The translations under genes were made by a program, and so were the position numbers. Shown piece after piece: positions 35,095-43,860 of a DNA stretch of 64,000 nt. The notes beneath the pieces were generated by a model. It did no database searches. It worked only from the letters and a program-made list of their open reading frames with translations, and had not been told where the DNA came from. Location: positions 34,495 to 98,494 of the forward strand of contig JAGASM010000043.1 of assembly GCA_017621735.1 (NCBI GenBank), written 5' to 3'. Numbering within the stretch: position 1 is the stretch's first letter; each line of letters starts with the position of its first letter. The DNA comes from Clostridia bacterium (GTDB lineage: Bacteria; Bacillota; Clostridia; Christensenellales; Borkfalkiaceae).

Positions 35095-35277
35095 CTATTT
35101 TTTTATCATTTTTACAATTTTGATGACGGCAGCAAGCACGAATACGACTGCCATCGCGATGACAATCCCCGTCGCCCAAGGGATCCATGATACAAGAAGC
35201 GGGAATTTATCCGAGAGCGCCTCGATGACGATGCGCACGACGACGAGAAACACAAGACTGATCGTGATGGACAGCAT
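35095..35277 (-). CDS. Small hydrophobic protein, candidate coat protein
   Basis: 60 residues: two hydrophobic segments (about 3-20 and 27-52) and a basic end IKIVKMIKK. A short hydrophobic protein with a positively charged C-terminus suits a filamentous phage coat protein, with the first segment as signal or second helix. Its ATG shares one base with the stop of the 590-residue gene (TAATG). The coat role is inference; a holin-like or pVI-like role is also possible. Confidence 0.5.
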   Translation of the reverse strand: MLSITISLVFLVVVRIVIEALSDKFPLLVSWIPWATGIVIAMAVVFVLAAVIKIVKMIKK

Positions 35278-37049
35278 TACTCTTCCCTCCTATCAACTTG
35301 TATTCCGATGATCAGCGCGCCTCCGAGGATCAAAAACGCAACCGTTCCGAAGAATACCCACATTCCGGTGTCGTCTGCCTCGACGGGGTTTTCCACCGCT
35401 CCAACGACGTCGATCGGATTTGCGACAACGGGGATCACCGTTTCGTTTTTTCCCTTTTTGAACGTCAATTCAATGACGTCGAAATCGAGAAACATCGTTT
35501 CCTGCGCCATGTACGTGCTTTCATCGTCTACTATTTGAATCAGTTTCTCCGGATCAAGAACCGTTTGTTGCGCCGCGTAGTAATCCGTTACGGCAAAACG
35601 GAGCAAAAAGACGTCGTTTTCGTCTTTTTCTTTCTCGTAAAATCTCTCGAGATCCCCTATGTCCGAATCGTTCACGAAAAGCGCCTGCGCGTTTGCAGAG
35701 TCCGTTCCCGCGAAGTCCTTTTCCGTGACGTTGTAAATGGGCGGCACGTTAAGATAGTCTTGGCCGAGGTCCGTTTCCGTCCCGTTCCAAAAATCTCTCC
35801 ATTTGACGGCAAATTTTTCAAACCACGTCCCCGTCGTTTCGAACGAAATCATATCGAACGGCTCGTCCGCGTAAAACGTCTTTTCTTGTTCCCCGTACGT
35901 TCTCCCTTCGTCAACGTCGTCCAAGAAGAGGTAGTCCGCATAATTTCTTGCGCGAATCCATTCGATGATCTCTTCCGACGTTACCTTTGCATCAAGCACG
36001 TCTTTCAACGAAGATTGAAATACGTATCCAACGGGCACGTCGCGTTGGTCGTTTGAGATAATGAAGTCCTCTCCGACGTTATATCCCCATCTTGCGGACG
36101 TGATGTTTGGACTTCCGCTCGAATGATATTGGTCATATATGGAATACGCTGCTCCTTCACCTGTCGTGCCGACGTGCGCGAGCACGTCGCTGTAAATATC
36201 CGCATCGTTCGTGACGATGATCGGCGTTGTTTTCCTTTCGTCCCATTCGCATTTTACCGCATAAAGCCCGCCGTAAGACTCGATCTTTTTGGAAGGAACG
36301 GAAAAATACACGCTCGAAAGTTGATTATAATGCCCGGCGCCGAGGTCGCTCAGTCCCGTACGGTAATACGTTTGATGAATTTCCAGTTCAACCGTTTCCA
36401 GCACGTCTTGCCGTACGGATAGCGTGCTCGCCGCCGTTGAATCCGCGCCGTAACCGTGCGAGTAGCCGGTGCAGTAATAGGTTGCGGAAAGCGGATGATC
36501 CGTCGCTTTCGCTTCCCCTTTTCCATGCAACTGAATGCCGGCAAAGTCATATCTCCGAACGCCGGCGTGCGCCTGCGCATACGTACGCACACGCTCGAGC
36601 GCGCCTTCGGAATTCGTCAAGCGGAATTTCAAAAACCGCCAATCGTCCGACGCATCCAAAAGAGTAAGGGAAAGATTTCGATACTCTTCGGGCGTCCCGT
36701 CCGACTTGTACGAGATCGCCATGTTCACGACGTGCGCGTTTTCACGCGTCGTGATCTCTTGGCCCGTCGGATTGTACACGTAAAGGTATACTGCGTACTT
36801 TTCCGACTTCAACGCGTTGAGAGAGTATGCGTATTCGGTAAAGTTCACGATGGAAACTCTCCCTTTTTCGTCAAGCGGATAAAGATCCGGATCGACGTGC
36901 TCGAGATCGTCCTCTACCGCGCGTTCTTCAAACGGAATCTCTTCTTCCGCCCGCGCCGAATAATGCGAGGGTGCGGCTGCAGGGAAAATCCCCGCAACCG
37001 CCAAGAATAACGCAAGTGCCGTATGTACTGTTTTTGTCTTTCCTCGCAT
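35277..37049 (-). CDS. Large secreted protein with C-terminal anchor (candidate receptor-binding/minor coat protein)
   Basis: 590 residues. The N-terminal signal peptide ALALFLAVAGIFPAAAP ends near residue 30. A long extracytoplasmic region follows, rich in Asp, Glu and Tyr. A C-terminal helix WVFFGTVAFLILGGALIIG is followed by a charged end, RREE. This signal-ectodomain-anchor order is that of pIII-like adsorption proteins. It stands directly before the candidate coat gene. No domain family was recognised. Confidence 0.6.
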   Translation of the reverse strand: MRGKTKTVHTALALFLAVAGIFPAAAPSHYSARAEEEIPFEERAVEDDLEHVDPDLYPLDEKGRVSIVNFTEYAYSLNALKSEKYAVYLYVYNPTGQEITTRENAHVVNMAISYKSDGTPEEYRNLSLTLLDASDDWRFLKFRLTNSEGALERVRTYAQAHAGVRRYDFAGIQLHGKGEAKATDHPLSATYYCTGYSHGYGADSTAASTLSVRQDVLETVELEIHQTYYRTGLSDLGAGHYNQLSSVYFSVPSKKIESYGGLYAVKCEWDERKTTPIIVTNDADIYSDVLAHVGTTGEGAAYSIYDQYHSSGSPNITSARWGYNVGEDFIISNDQRDVPVGYVFQSSLKDVLDAKVTSEEIIEWIRARNYADYLFLDDVDEGRTYGEQEKTFYADEPFDMISFETTGTWFEKFAVKWRDFWNGTETDLGQDYLNVPPIYNVTEKDFAGTDSANAQALFVNDSDIGDLERFYEKEKDENDVFLLRFAVTDYYAAQQTVLDPEKLIQIVDDESTYMAQETMFLDFDVIELTFKKGKNETVIPVVANPIDVVGAVENPVEADDTGMWVFFGTVAFLILGGALIIGIQVDRREE

Positions 37050-37059
37050 AAATTACCCC

Positions 37060-37983
37060 TCAGATAACGACTTCCGTTTGGGAAAGATTCACGCTCTCAA
37101 CGTTCACGACGGGAACGACGTAAAACTCAGTCCATGCGCTCGAACTTTCGCATTTTACGTGCACCTTCAATGCGGGGAGATGATCCGCGTAAACGTAGCC
37201 GTCAAACCCTTCATACCCCTCGATCGTCGAGGATGCAGACAACTTCAAAAGTCCATCTTCCGTGATCTCGTAATCGAGAATCTCGCTTGCGTAAGCGTTC
37301 TCATTTTTCAACGACGTCGTTCCGTCCGTGAGCGAAATTTCCGGGCCAGTTACCGTTACGACCAAATCGTCGTAAAACGCGTCCGTCCGTTCGTCGAAAG
37401 GCCCCGCAAGCGTAAGCGTCAAATCAAGCGACGTTCCGTTTGTGGGCACTTCCCAATAGTTGAACTCGAGTCCGCGGCCGTAAGTCCCCGTCTTTTTCTC
37501 AACGTCGCACGTTGCAGTAATCGAAACGGGAAGTCCGAGGAAATTTACCGTACACGTATCGCTGAAACCACCGTCTCGCGTCGTAACGGTGACGAGGATC
37601 TTGTCCTCTCCGAACGCCTTTTTGCAGGAAATCGTTGCCGTTAGTCCTCCGTCAACGACGGGAGTTACCGTCACGTAATCAGTGACGTCTTCTTCCGATC
37701 TCGTCGCGCCTTCCGCCCAGGAAACGGACCAGTCAACTTCTTTGTTCGTCGCCGCTTCCGGGAGAACTTCCGCCTTCACTTTGACGTCGACCGTTTTTCC
37801 TTCCTCAAGCGCTTCCGAGAGCGTTTCCGCCGTGAACGTCATGTTCTTTGGAAGGTAGGAATACGACGCTTCCGGTTGCACTTTTCCCTTAAAATTTACG
37901 CTCAAGACGAGCGTTACGAGCGCCGTCAAAATGAGAACGACGGCAAGCCCGATTGCCGAAAATGATAATATTTTCTTTTTCAT
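37060..37983 (-). CDS. N-anchored surface protein with Ig-like (BIG2-type) domain
   Basis: 307 residues. One N-terminal membrane helix (about 9-30) is followed by an Ig-like module with VDWSVSWAEG, DYVTVTPVVDGGLTATISC, AFGEDKILVTVT and DTCTVNF. The same sequence of motifs recurs in the 341- and 408-residue proteins. It sits 10 bases upstream of the 590-residue gene on the same strand. Confidence 0.7.
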   Translation of the reverse strand: MKKKILSFSAIGLAVVLILTALVTLVLSVNFKGKVQPEASYSYLPKNMTFTAETLSEALEEGKTVDVKVKAEVLPEAATNKEVDWSVSWAEGATRSEEDVTDYVTVTPVVDGGLTATISCKKAFGEDKILVTVTTRDGGFSDTCTVNFLGLPVSITATCDVEKKTGTYGRGLEFNYWEVPTNGTSLDLTLTLAGPFDERTDAFYDDLVVTVTGPEISLTDGTTSLKNENAYASEILDYEITEDGLLKLSASSTIEGYEGFDGYVYADHLPALKVHVKCESSSAWTEFYVVPVVNVESVNLSQTEVVI

Positions 37984-37992
37984 GATACCTCC

Positions 37993-38568
37993 TTAAAACG
38001 TCACGTTCTCCGGCGCGATTTTTACGCCCGTTACGGGAAGTTCTACGCCGAAATCAAGACGAATTTCCGAAGCGCGAAGTTTGACGACGAGCGTAAACAC
38101 GTCGCCCTGCGCCCCTTCCGTGATCGTAACTGTTCTACCTTGCACCGCTTCGATGACACTTTGGATGCTGTCGTACGAGATCGTGAAGCCTTCTTCCGTT
38201 TGCTCGATCTCAAAGCCTTTTGTGTAATCTCCGTCGATGTGCTGCCATTTATACGGCTCCGCATCCAATTCGAGCGCAAAATCGTCAGGCCCGGAGAGAA
38301 TGGAGATTTCCACTTCTTCTCCGAAAAGCGTATTCACGCGAATCTCGTCCCCGGACTTTATATAAAGCCCCTCTCCCGACTTGTAAAAGCGATCCTCGCC
38401 GACGTCAATCGAGAACGTCGGGCCAAAGCCGCCGAAGCCGCCCGTGAAATAGTACGCACAACCGAGCGCGGAAAGCGCTACGATCAAAAAGAGAACAACC
38501 GCAAGGACCTTCTTCCATACGCGGCCACGTTTCTTTTGCGGCCGTCTTTTCTTTCTTTTCTTTGCCAT
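37993..38568 (-). CDS. N-anchored protein with very basic cytoplasmic end
   Basis: 191 residues: residues 1-18 are almost all Lys/Arg, then a membrane helix (about 20-40) and a beta-rich ectodomain. It lacks the full Ig-like signature of its neighbours but ends like them, GVKIAPENVTF. Co-transcribed with the surface-protein series. Confidence 0.6.
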   Translation of the reverse strand: MAKKRKKRRPQKKRGRVWKKVLAVVLFLIVALSALGCAYYFTGGFGGFGPTFSIDVGEDRFYKSGEGLYIKSGDEIRVNTLFGEEVEISILSGPDDFALELDAEPYKWQHIDGDYTKGFEIEQTEEGFTISYDSIQSVIEAVQGRTVTITEGAQGDVFTLVVKLRASEIRLDFGVELPVTGVKIAPENVTF

Positions 38569-38589
38569 GTCGGCCTCCTTTTTCGCTTA

Positions 38590-39615
38590 TCAGAAGCGAA
38601 CGTTGTTGTGGTCAAGTTCGAGATGCGTTACGGTGGATCCGACGGAGTTCGACGCAATTTGGATCGTCCAAGAATTTACCGTCGTTTCGCTTTCCGCGTG
38701 GTCTACCGTCGCAGCGATCGTGAACATGTCCTTTCCGTCAAGTTCGATCAACTTCGTTCTGTACGCGTTGTAGTCCTCCTCGGTAATTCCGTCGTTGAGA
38801 GCAAAAATATCGTAAGGAGTCCAACCGGAAAGATCTCCGACGTTTCCGCTTACCGTTACGTCGGGGAGCGCAATCGCCTCGCCTGCCGTTACGCCTTCAA
38901 TCCCCGCCGCTGCAAGTGCCGCAACGTAGTTTGCCGTATACGTAATCGTGAAATCCATCGCTTCGACGGAGTTTTGAACGGTATATACGTCGCTGTAACT
39001 TACCGTCGCTTTGCTTTCCGACGTTACGCTCGAGTTCCAGGGAACGAAGGATACCGTTGTGTTTTCATTGTCTCCGAGCGCCCATTCAATCGTTTGGTCG
39101 ACGTCGTCTTGATACGTAAGATCGACGGTAGTCCCTTCGTACTTTTGTACGTAGTCCACCGTACACGTCGCGTTGATATCGCTGTAATTTCTAACGCTCG
39201 CCGTTACAATCGCCTGCGTTCCGAAGGGCGCCTCGCACGATACATCCGCCGTGAGCGCTCCATCCGCCGTGGGCGTAACGTCCGTGTAATCGGTAACTGT
39301 TCCCTTTTCTTCCGTACCCCAACTGCCTTCAACCGTACCCCAGTCAATCGACCAGTCGATGATCGCGTTCGTCGCCGCCGCGGGATTGACGATCGCCGTA
39401 ATGCGTTGCACGGTCGCCCCGTCTTCGTTCGTCGCGACGGTAGAGTTCAAACTGATGCCGTTGCTCGTTTGCTGCGTAATCGCAAGTTGCTTACCGTGGT
39501 CGTACGTGTCGCGATTGAGCAAGATCCCGACCGTTGCTCCCGCCGCTCCCAAAAGGAGTGCGCCTGCCGTCACAATGGCGGCAATCTTAGTTTTGGTGTT
39601 GCTGGTTTGTTTCAT
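38590..39615 (-). CDS. N-anchored surface protein with Ig-like domain
   Basis: 341 residues, N-terminal helix about 9-30. Ig-like module: IDWSIDWGTVEGSW, DYTDVTPTADGALTADVSC, PFGTQAIVTASV and ATCTVDYVQK. A second beta domain follows. It ends VTHLELDHNNVRF, comparable to the NVTF end of the 191-residue protein. Confidence 0.7.
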   Translation of the reverse strand: MKQTSNTKTKIAAIVTAGALLLGAAGATVGILLNRDTYDHGKQLAITQQTSNGISLNSTVATNEDGATVQRITAIVNPAAATNAIIDWSIDWGTVEGSWGTEEKGTVTDYTDVTPTADGALTADVSCEAPFGTQAIVTASVRNYSDINATCTVDYVQKYEGTTVDLTYQDDVDQTIEWALGDNENTTVSFVPWNSSVTSESKATVSYSDVYTVQNSVEAMDFTITYTANYVAALAAAGIEGVTAGEAIALPDVTVSGNVGDLSGWTPYDIFALNDGITEEDYNAYRTKLIELDGKDMFTIAATVDHAESETTVNSWTIQIASNSVGSTVTHLELDHNNVRF

Positions 39616-39639
39616 AATCTATCTCCTTTATTTTAGATT

Positions 39640-40866
39640 TCAGAAAGTCATTGCGCCGCTCATCGTTACGGCTTCAGCGTGCGGAACACCGGGGAAATTC
39701 GCCCAGTCAAACGTCAAAGGCACGCTTCCAACGTATCCGCTCTTTGCTAGTTCTACGCGGACGGACAGGAATACGGTCGTCGGCGTAGCATTGTAAATTT
39801 CGTAAAGGCAATTCCAAAAGTCCGGATATAACTCTGTATTTTCACCGCGCGTATAAATCGTTTCGCCCGTCGTGGGATCGACAAGAAATGCATCGAGCAT
39901 AAGTTGACGCATCAACGGGACATCATTCCAAATAAAATAGGACTGTTTTGAAGAAAGACCTGCGTTTTCGGAATACGCGCTGATATCAATTTCGCGGTAC
40001 GGTTTGAAAATGGACTGTTCGACGGTGAACCCCTCCTCCGCGATCATGGCGTTCAACGCTTGCGCGTACTGAAGGCCCGCACGAACGGAGATTTTTAAGT
40101 CTTCAAAACGATCTTGACACGTGCACGTGTTCTCGACGTCTTCTGGGAATTCGAGCCAAATCCCCGATTGCGCGTCCCCTTTCTTTTCCGCGGACAAGGC
40201 TCCTTCTCTCATCTCTTCCTCGTAGCAATACGGAAGCGGAATCGCCGTAAGCGTATTCGGATTCGTTTCCCCGTCCTTTACAAGCCCGACGTTTAATTCG
40301 AGATCGTAGTTTTCTTCCTCATAATCCCAACTTCTATATTCTTCCTTGATGACGAACCCGGACGGCTTGAGACAAAAATCTACCGTGCACGTTGCGTAAA
40401 TTTCAGGCTTGTTCCGGACGGATGCCTTTACCAAAATCTGAGTGCCAAACTGCGCGTGATTCGTAATCGTCGCCGTGAGTGCGCCGTCGCTCTCCGGCGT
40501 AACCGTTACGTAATCGGTAACGTCGAGATTTTCCGGCATAACGTTGTTTCCATTCCAAAACTTTACGTTTTCCGTCCATTCGACCGTCCAGTCCAACTGC
40601 TTTTCGATTGCGTCCGCCGGCGTGATCGTCGCCGTCAGCGTTTGCGACGTCCCCGTTTGTTCCTCATCCGATGCCGCTACCGCGGAAAGCCGCATCCCGT
40701 TTCCGCTCCCGCTTCCGATGACCATCGTCCCCGCGTCCTTTAAGGGCACGAGGTACTCCGTTTTCGTCGGCAAAATCACGCTCGCGAGCAGCATGCCGAT
40801 GAGCAGGAAGACGACGGCAAGCGCCGTTGCTTTTAACCATGTTAACCGTGTTTGAGTTTGTTGCAT
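39640..40866 (-). CDS. N-anchored surface protein with Ig-like domain, first of the series
   Basis: 408 residues from the ATG at 40866 with AGGAGATACAT upstream. A membrane helix (about 10-32) precedes the Ig-like module: LDWTVEWTENV, DYVTVTPESDGALTATIT, QFGTQILVKASV and ATCTVDFCLK. A Cys-rich spot (TCTCQDR) lies in the middle. It heads a run of seven closely spaced genes (40866 to 34771), which I read as the structural operon. Confidence 0.7.
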   Translation of the reverse strand: MQQTQTRLTWLKATALAVVFLLIGMLLASVILPTKTEYLVPLKDAGTMVIGSGSGNGMRLSAVAASDEEQTGTSQTLTATITPADAIEKQLDWTVEWTENVKFWNGNNVMPENLDVTDYVTVTPESDGALTATITNHAQFGTQILVKASVRNKPEIYATCTVDFCLKPSGFVIKEEYRSWDYEEENYDLELNVGLVKDGETNPNTLTAIPLPYCYEEEMREGALSAEKKGDAQSGIWLEFPEDVENTCTCQDRFEDLKISVRAGLQYAQALNAMIAEEGFTVEQSIFKPYREIDISAYSENAGLSSKQSYFIWNDVPLMRQLMLDAFLVDPTTGETIYTRGENTELYPDFWNCLYEIYNATPTTVFLSVRVELAKSGYVGSVPLTFDWANFPGVPHAEAVTMSGAMTF

Positions 40867-41054
40867 ATGTATCTCCTTTTTTAATTTGTTCCGTTTTTTT
40901 CTTCGTCCGACCGCGGCTTTCCCGCCGCGATCGGATTTTGGAAAATGCGCCGACTTGAGGATTTGCACCACGAATAACAAGACTTGAGTTCAGTCGGCAG
41001 ATGGGAAGCAGCGGCCCCGCGCCGCTTCCCGTATGGAGAAAAAAACCGAAAAAG
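40867..41054. other. Leader region with hairpins before the structural operon
   Basis: No gene. Two strong stems: TCCGACCGCGGC/GCCGCGATCGGA (about 40906-40934) and GGAAGC.GCGGC/GCCGC.GCTTCC (about 41002-41030). Neither has a T-run on the minus strand. They may be a regulatory leader or a second structured single-strand signal. Confidence 0.4.
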
Positions 41055-41795
41055 TTACTGTGATCTCTTTTGTTTGTCGCATTTTGGAAGATCGCGCAAG
41101 AGACGTTGCTCTTCCGGATCCTTAGCGACGTATGCCCATTGCGTGCGAAGACGTTTTTCTAAACGTTTCGCAACGTTTATTCGTTTGATCTCTTCCGCGC
41201 GATCGTAAGCACAAGTACAGATCTTTGTTCCAACGACGCCGTTCCCTCCGCACTCCCGGCACGTTTCGACCGGGAGAAAAAGGGAAAAGTCAAACCCGCA
41301 CGTCTCAATCATGCGCCGCCGTTCCGCACATACTGCGCCGTAACGTTGCTTGAGTTCGCCAAAATCTTCACCGTTCGCCGCACGTTCCGAAAGTATGTGT
41401 TCGAGTTTATCCTGCTCCGCTTCAAGTTTTACGTACTCCGAGATCTCGCGGAGTTTTCGATCCGCTTTCCTGCGCTCCGATTCCCGCGCGATTTTTTGGC
41501 CCGTGAAATACCACGTTACCTCTTCGACCGTCAACGGATATTCTTTCGCCGTCCCTTCGCGGATCTTCTTCGCCGCGGAAAAGTTGAACAGCCAGTCCAA
41601 ACGGCTGCGCTCGTAGATCTCCGGGGCTTTGCCGTTCACTGTGCCGACGGCGTAAAGTTCCCTCCCGTTTACGACGTCGCAATCGACGATTTCAACCGTC
41701 GCGATCGCCGTTTCCGCCAAGTATAATTCGTATCGGTCGCCGGGAGAATAAACAAAGTAGATCCGGCCGTCCCCGCCTTCTACGTACGGCGTCAT
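41055..41795 (-). CDS. Module B protein with C-terminal Cys finger
   Basis: 246 residues from the ATG at 41795 after AAAAGGAGGCGTAAC. A beta-rich N-terminal part, then a long charged helical stretch (about 85-180), then a finger CRECGGNGVVGTKICTC and a basic tail. The finger resembles the one ending the broken module A protein. DnaJ- or primosome-type fingers look like this, so a DNA-handling role is plausible. It is divergent from the repressor at 41913 across operator triplet B. Confidence 0.6.
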   Translation of the reverse strand: MTPYVEGGDGRIYFVYSPGDRYELYLAETAIATVEIVDCDVVNGRELYAVGTVNGKAPEIYERSRLDWLFNFSAAKKIREGTAKEYPLTVEEVTWYFTGQKIARESERRKADRKLREISEYVKLEAEQDKLEHILSERAANGEDFGELKQRYGAVCAERRRMIETCGFDFSLFLPVETCRECGGNGVVGTKICTCAYDRAEEIKRINVAKRLEKRLRTQWAYVAKDPEEQRLLRDLPKCDKQKRSQ

Positions 41796-41818
41796 GTTAC
41801 GCCTCCTTTTACAAAATT

Positions 41819-41888
41819 GACCGTTTTGGTCTATATTTATAATACGACCACTTTGGTCTATTGTCAAGCATTTTTGTCCATTTTGGTC
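41819..41888. promoter_or_regulatory. Operator triplet B
   Basis: Three palindromes, GACCGTTTTGGTC (41819-41831), GACCACTTTGGTC (41846-41858) and GTCCATTTTGGTC (41876-41888). Starts are 27 and 30 bases apart, between the divergent repressor and finger-protein genes. Layout equals triplet A with a different sequence. Confidence 0.8.
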
Positions 41889-41912
41889 TATACTTTTTTT
41901 GAGGTATGATTT

Positions 41913-42113
41913 ATGAATATTCGATTGAAAGAATTGAGACTTGAACGTGGATTAAAATTAAAAGACGTTGCGGAGAAATTACACGTAACAATTCGAACAA
42001 TTAGTCGTTACGAGGACGGCTCGAGAGAACCATCCGTCGACTTTATTATTCGTTTTTGTAAACTTTACGAAGTTAGCGCCGATTATCTTCTTGGCTTAAC
42101 TGACAACTATTGA
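41913..42113 (+). CDS. XRE-family repressor (module B)
   Basis: 66 residues: LKLKDVAEKLHVTIRTISRYE and the tail YEVSADYLLGLTDNY. A paralogue of the 29925 repressor. It starts 24 bases after operator 3 and overlaps the convergent XRE gene by 41 bases. Confidence 0.85.
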   Translation: MNIRLKELRLERGLKLKDVAEKLHVTIRTISRYEDGSREPSVDFIIRFCKLYEVSADYLLGLTDNY

Positions 42114-42297
42114 GTTGCGCTTCTATAACGTCGCGCTCACTCACGTCGTATAAATTTGCAAGTTTTAATATTTGCTCTAAACCGATCCTGCGACTTCCCT
42201 GCTCGTATCGGTAATACGCTCTTGGATCCACTCCTAAAACGGTAGCAACTTCTGCTGCCGTTTTTTCTTTTTCATTTCGCAATTCTTTTAACATCAC
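42073..42297 (-). CDS. Second XRE-family regulator (module B)
   Basis: 74 residues, LRNEKEKTAAEVATVLGVD then YYRYEQGSRRIGLEQILKLA. It is a paralogue of the 30122-30325 protein, in the same tail-to-tail position. Its start overlaps the end of the 65-residue gene by four bases. Confidence 0.85.
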   Translation of the reverse strand: MMLKELRNEKEKTAAEVATVLGVDPRAYYRYEQGSRRIGLEQILKLANLYDVSERDVIEAQLNSCQLSQEDNRR

Positions 42298-42491
42298 TTC
42301 ATTTCCCCTATCGGCGGATATTTATAAAGCAGATGAACGTATCGCTTGCCTACGTTATGCGCATCGATCTCCTTCCGCAGCACGCGGAGTGTGCCGTATA
42401 ACGTGTCGTATTCTAAAAACTCAAATCCGTACGGAAGGGATTTTAAGTCCCGTTCCGTCATTTCGTGAAGTAAAACGCTAATCGGTGTCAT
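42294..42491 (-). CDS. Small phage-type protein, unknown
   Basis: 65 residues, soluble, no recognised motif. It overlaps both neighbours by four bases (42297 and 42488), so it belongs to the early operon starting at 43181. Confidence 0.55.
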   Translation of the reverse strand: MTPISVLLHEMTERDLKSLPYGFEFLEYDTLYGTLRVLRKEIDAHNVGKRYVHLLYKYPPIGEMK

Positions 42492-42670
42492 TTCCCCGTC
42501 TCCTTCAACGTGATATCAAGGTATCTCCGCTCGTATTTACTTCCTCCGCGGTCACGGTATCTTCCCGATTCGGACAAAATTTCAAAATCCCCGCGCTCGG
42601 ACAAGCGATGAAGATACGCTTCAAGTTTTTCGAGTTCTTCCGGCAAGCCGTGAATCCTGATCTTCGTCAT
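42488..42670 (-). CDS. Small phage-type protein (DUF3970-like)
   Basis: 60 residues from the ATG at 42670, preceded by GGGAGGCGTAAC. The pattern TKIRIHGLPEELEKLEAYL, then FEILSES, then RGGSKYERRYLDI resembles small DUF3970-type phage proteins. Function unknown. Confidence 0.6.
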   Translation of the reverse strand: MTKIRIHGLPEELEKLEAYLHRLSERGDFEILSESGRYRDRGGSKYERRYLDITLKETGK

Positions 42671-42671
42671 G

Positions 42672-43181
42672 TTACGCCTCCCGCTGGATACGCACCGCCG
42701 CGCCGATGAGCGGCTCAAAGCGGCCGTCCTTCATAACGGCAAACATCTCGCCGTCCAAAACTTGTGCGCACGCGACGATCCACTCGCCGTCGAGTTGGAT
42801 CTCAATTTCGTCCCCTTCCCGAATTTCCAGTTCGTTCAGAAGGTACTTCCCCTCCCGCGTCTTGACGACGCGGCCATGCTCTAAAAAATACTCTTGCGGA
42901 GGATCCAGCGCTTCGTTTAACTTTACCGAATTTTCTATGACGTCGCCTAAAAATTCGTACACTTCCTGCGTAAACTCTTTGAATTGCCTGTTTACGCGTC
43001 CCAAAAGCGCTAACGTTTCTACAACGTCTCTCCCGTGATTGATGCTCCCGTACGCCTCCGTGTTTTCTCCGTCTCCGTCCGCAATCGCAAAAAATAAGTT
43101 GTTACTCTCCATCTCCTGCGTTACGTTCGATTTCCGATCCTCAAGGACGATCCGAAATCTTCTCTCTGTCTTGTCTTGCAT
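42672..43181 (-). CDS. Early protein with DUF5348-like C-terminal part
   Basis: 169 residues. The N-terminal part carries a helical stretch; the C-terminal 70 residues (YFLEHGRVVKTREGKYLLN, IQLDGEWIVACAQ, MKDGRFEPLIGAAVRI) resemble DUF5348, common in clostridial mobile elements. It is divergent from the repressor at 43309 across operator triplet C and heads the early operon. Confidence 0.6.
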   Translation of the reverse strand: MQDKTERRFRIVLEDRKSNVTQEMESNNLFFAIADGDGENTEAYGSINHGRDVVETLALLGRVNRQFKEFTQEVYEFLGDVIENSVKLNEALDPPQEYFLEHGRVVKTREGKYLLNELEIREGDEIEIQLDGEWIVACAQVLDGEMFAVMKDGRFEPLIGAAVRIQREA

Positions 43182-43207
43182 TTTCCTGTTCTCCTTTTTT
43201 GTTTTTT

Positions 43208-43275
43208 ATTGAAATATCAATATTGTTTTACATTATAATTGATTTATCAATATTTGTCAATATTAATATATCAAT
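43208..43275. promoter_or_regulatory. Operator triplet C
   Basis: ATTGAAATATCAAT (43208-43221), ATTGATTTATCAAT (43238-43251) and ATTAATATATCAAT (43262-43275) lie in the divergent region between the early operon and the repressor gene. They are a third palindrome type with the same three-site logic. Confidence 0.75.
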
Positions 43276-43308
43276 AATTTATAATTTTTTTCAAACAATA
43301 GGAGTGTT

Positions 43309-43647
43309 ATGATGAATAGACTGAAAGAAATAAGAATTTATAAAAAAATGACGCAAAAAGAACTTTCTAATTTAGCAAATATATCTCAAAGCGTTCTCTC
43401 GCAATACGAGAGCGGACAAGTCGATCCGTCCGCCACTGCAATCATTCAACTGTGTAACGCATTGCAAATTTCGTCCGATTATTTACTCGGTCGCTCTGAT
43501 GAACTGGGCGTCATCTCGATTAATGATGAATACGTTTTTAGCACAAACGCGACGGAACAAAGATTAATCCTTGATTTCCGCAAACTCCCCAAGCAATCTA
43601 AGGATTACATTGTTGGAATCGTGCATAATCTTGCAATGACTTCTTGA
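43309..43647 (+). CDS. XRE-family repressor beside the integrase
   Basis: 112 residues. MTQKELSNLANISQSVLSQYESG is a clear helix-turn-helix with DYLLGRSDE after it. The extra 45 residues, ending in LPKQSKDYIVGIVHNLAM, could dimerise. AGGAG is 4 bases before the ATG. Positioned as the lysogeny repressor of the element. Confidence 0.88.
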   Translation: MMNRLKEIRIYKKMTQKELSNLANISQSVLSQYESGQVDPSATAIIQLCNALQISSDYLLGRSDELGVISINDEYVFSTNATEQRLILDFRKLPKQSKDYIVGIVHNLAMTS

Positions 43648-43860
43648 AAATGATAAAATCCTCCCAAAAACTTAGGAGGACTTTATCATGACTCAATTGG
43701 AAAAAAAACACTTTACGCTTGCGTAAATGCAATAATGCTTCTATTAAACGAAGACGCGAAACATAGTTACGTAGAACCAAACGAAGAACAAGATTTTCAA
43801 CCTTCAAAAAATTTGGCAGAAGCGGCATTTTTGGACTTCACTGATAAGGAGATAAATAAA

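Noticed and set aside
38140..39636. Long plus-strand open frame (498 codons) opposite the Ig-like protein genes
   Set aside because: Antisense to two genes with signal anchors and conserved Ig-like motifs; composition is Arg-rich shadow-like.
35277..40866. Tailed-phage structural or conjugation operon
   Set aside because: No capsid, portal, terminase, tail, VirB4 or coupling-protein motif is visible in any of the frames.
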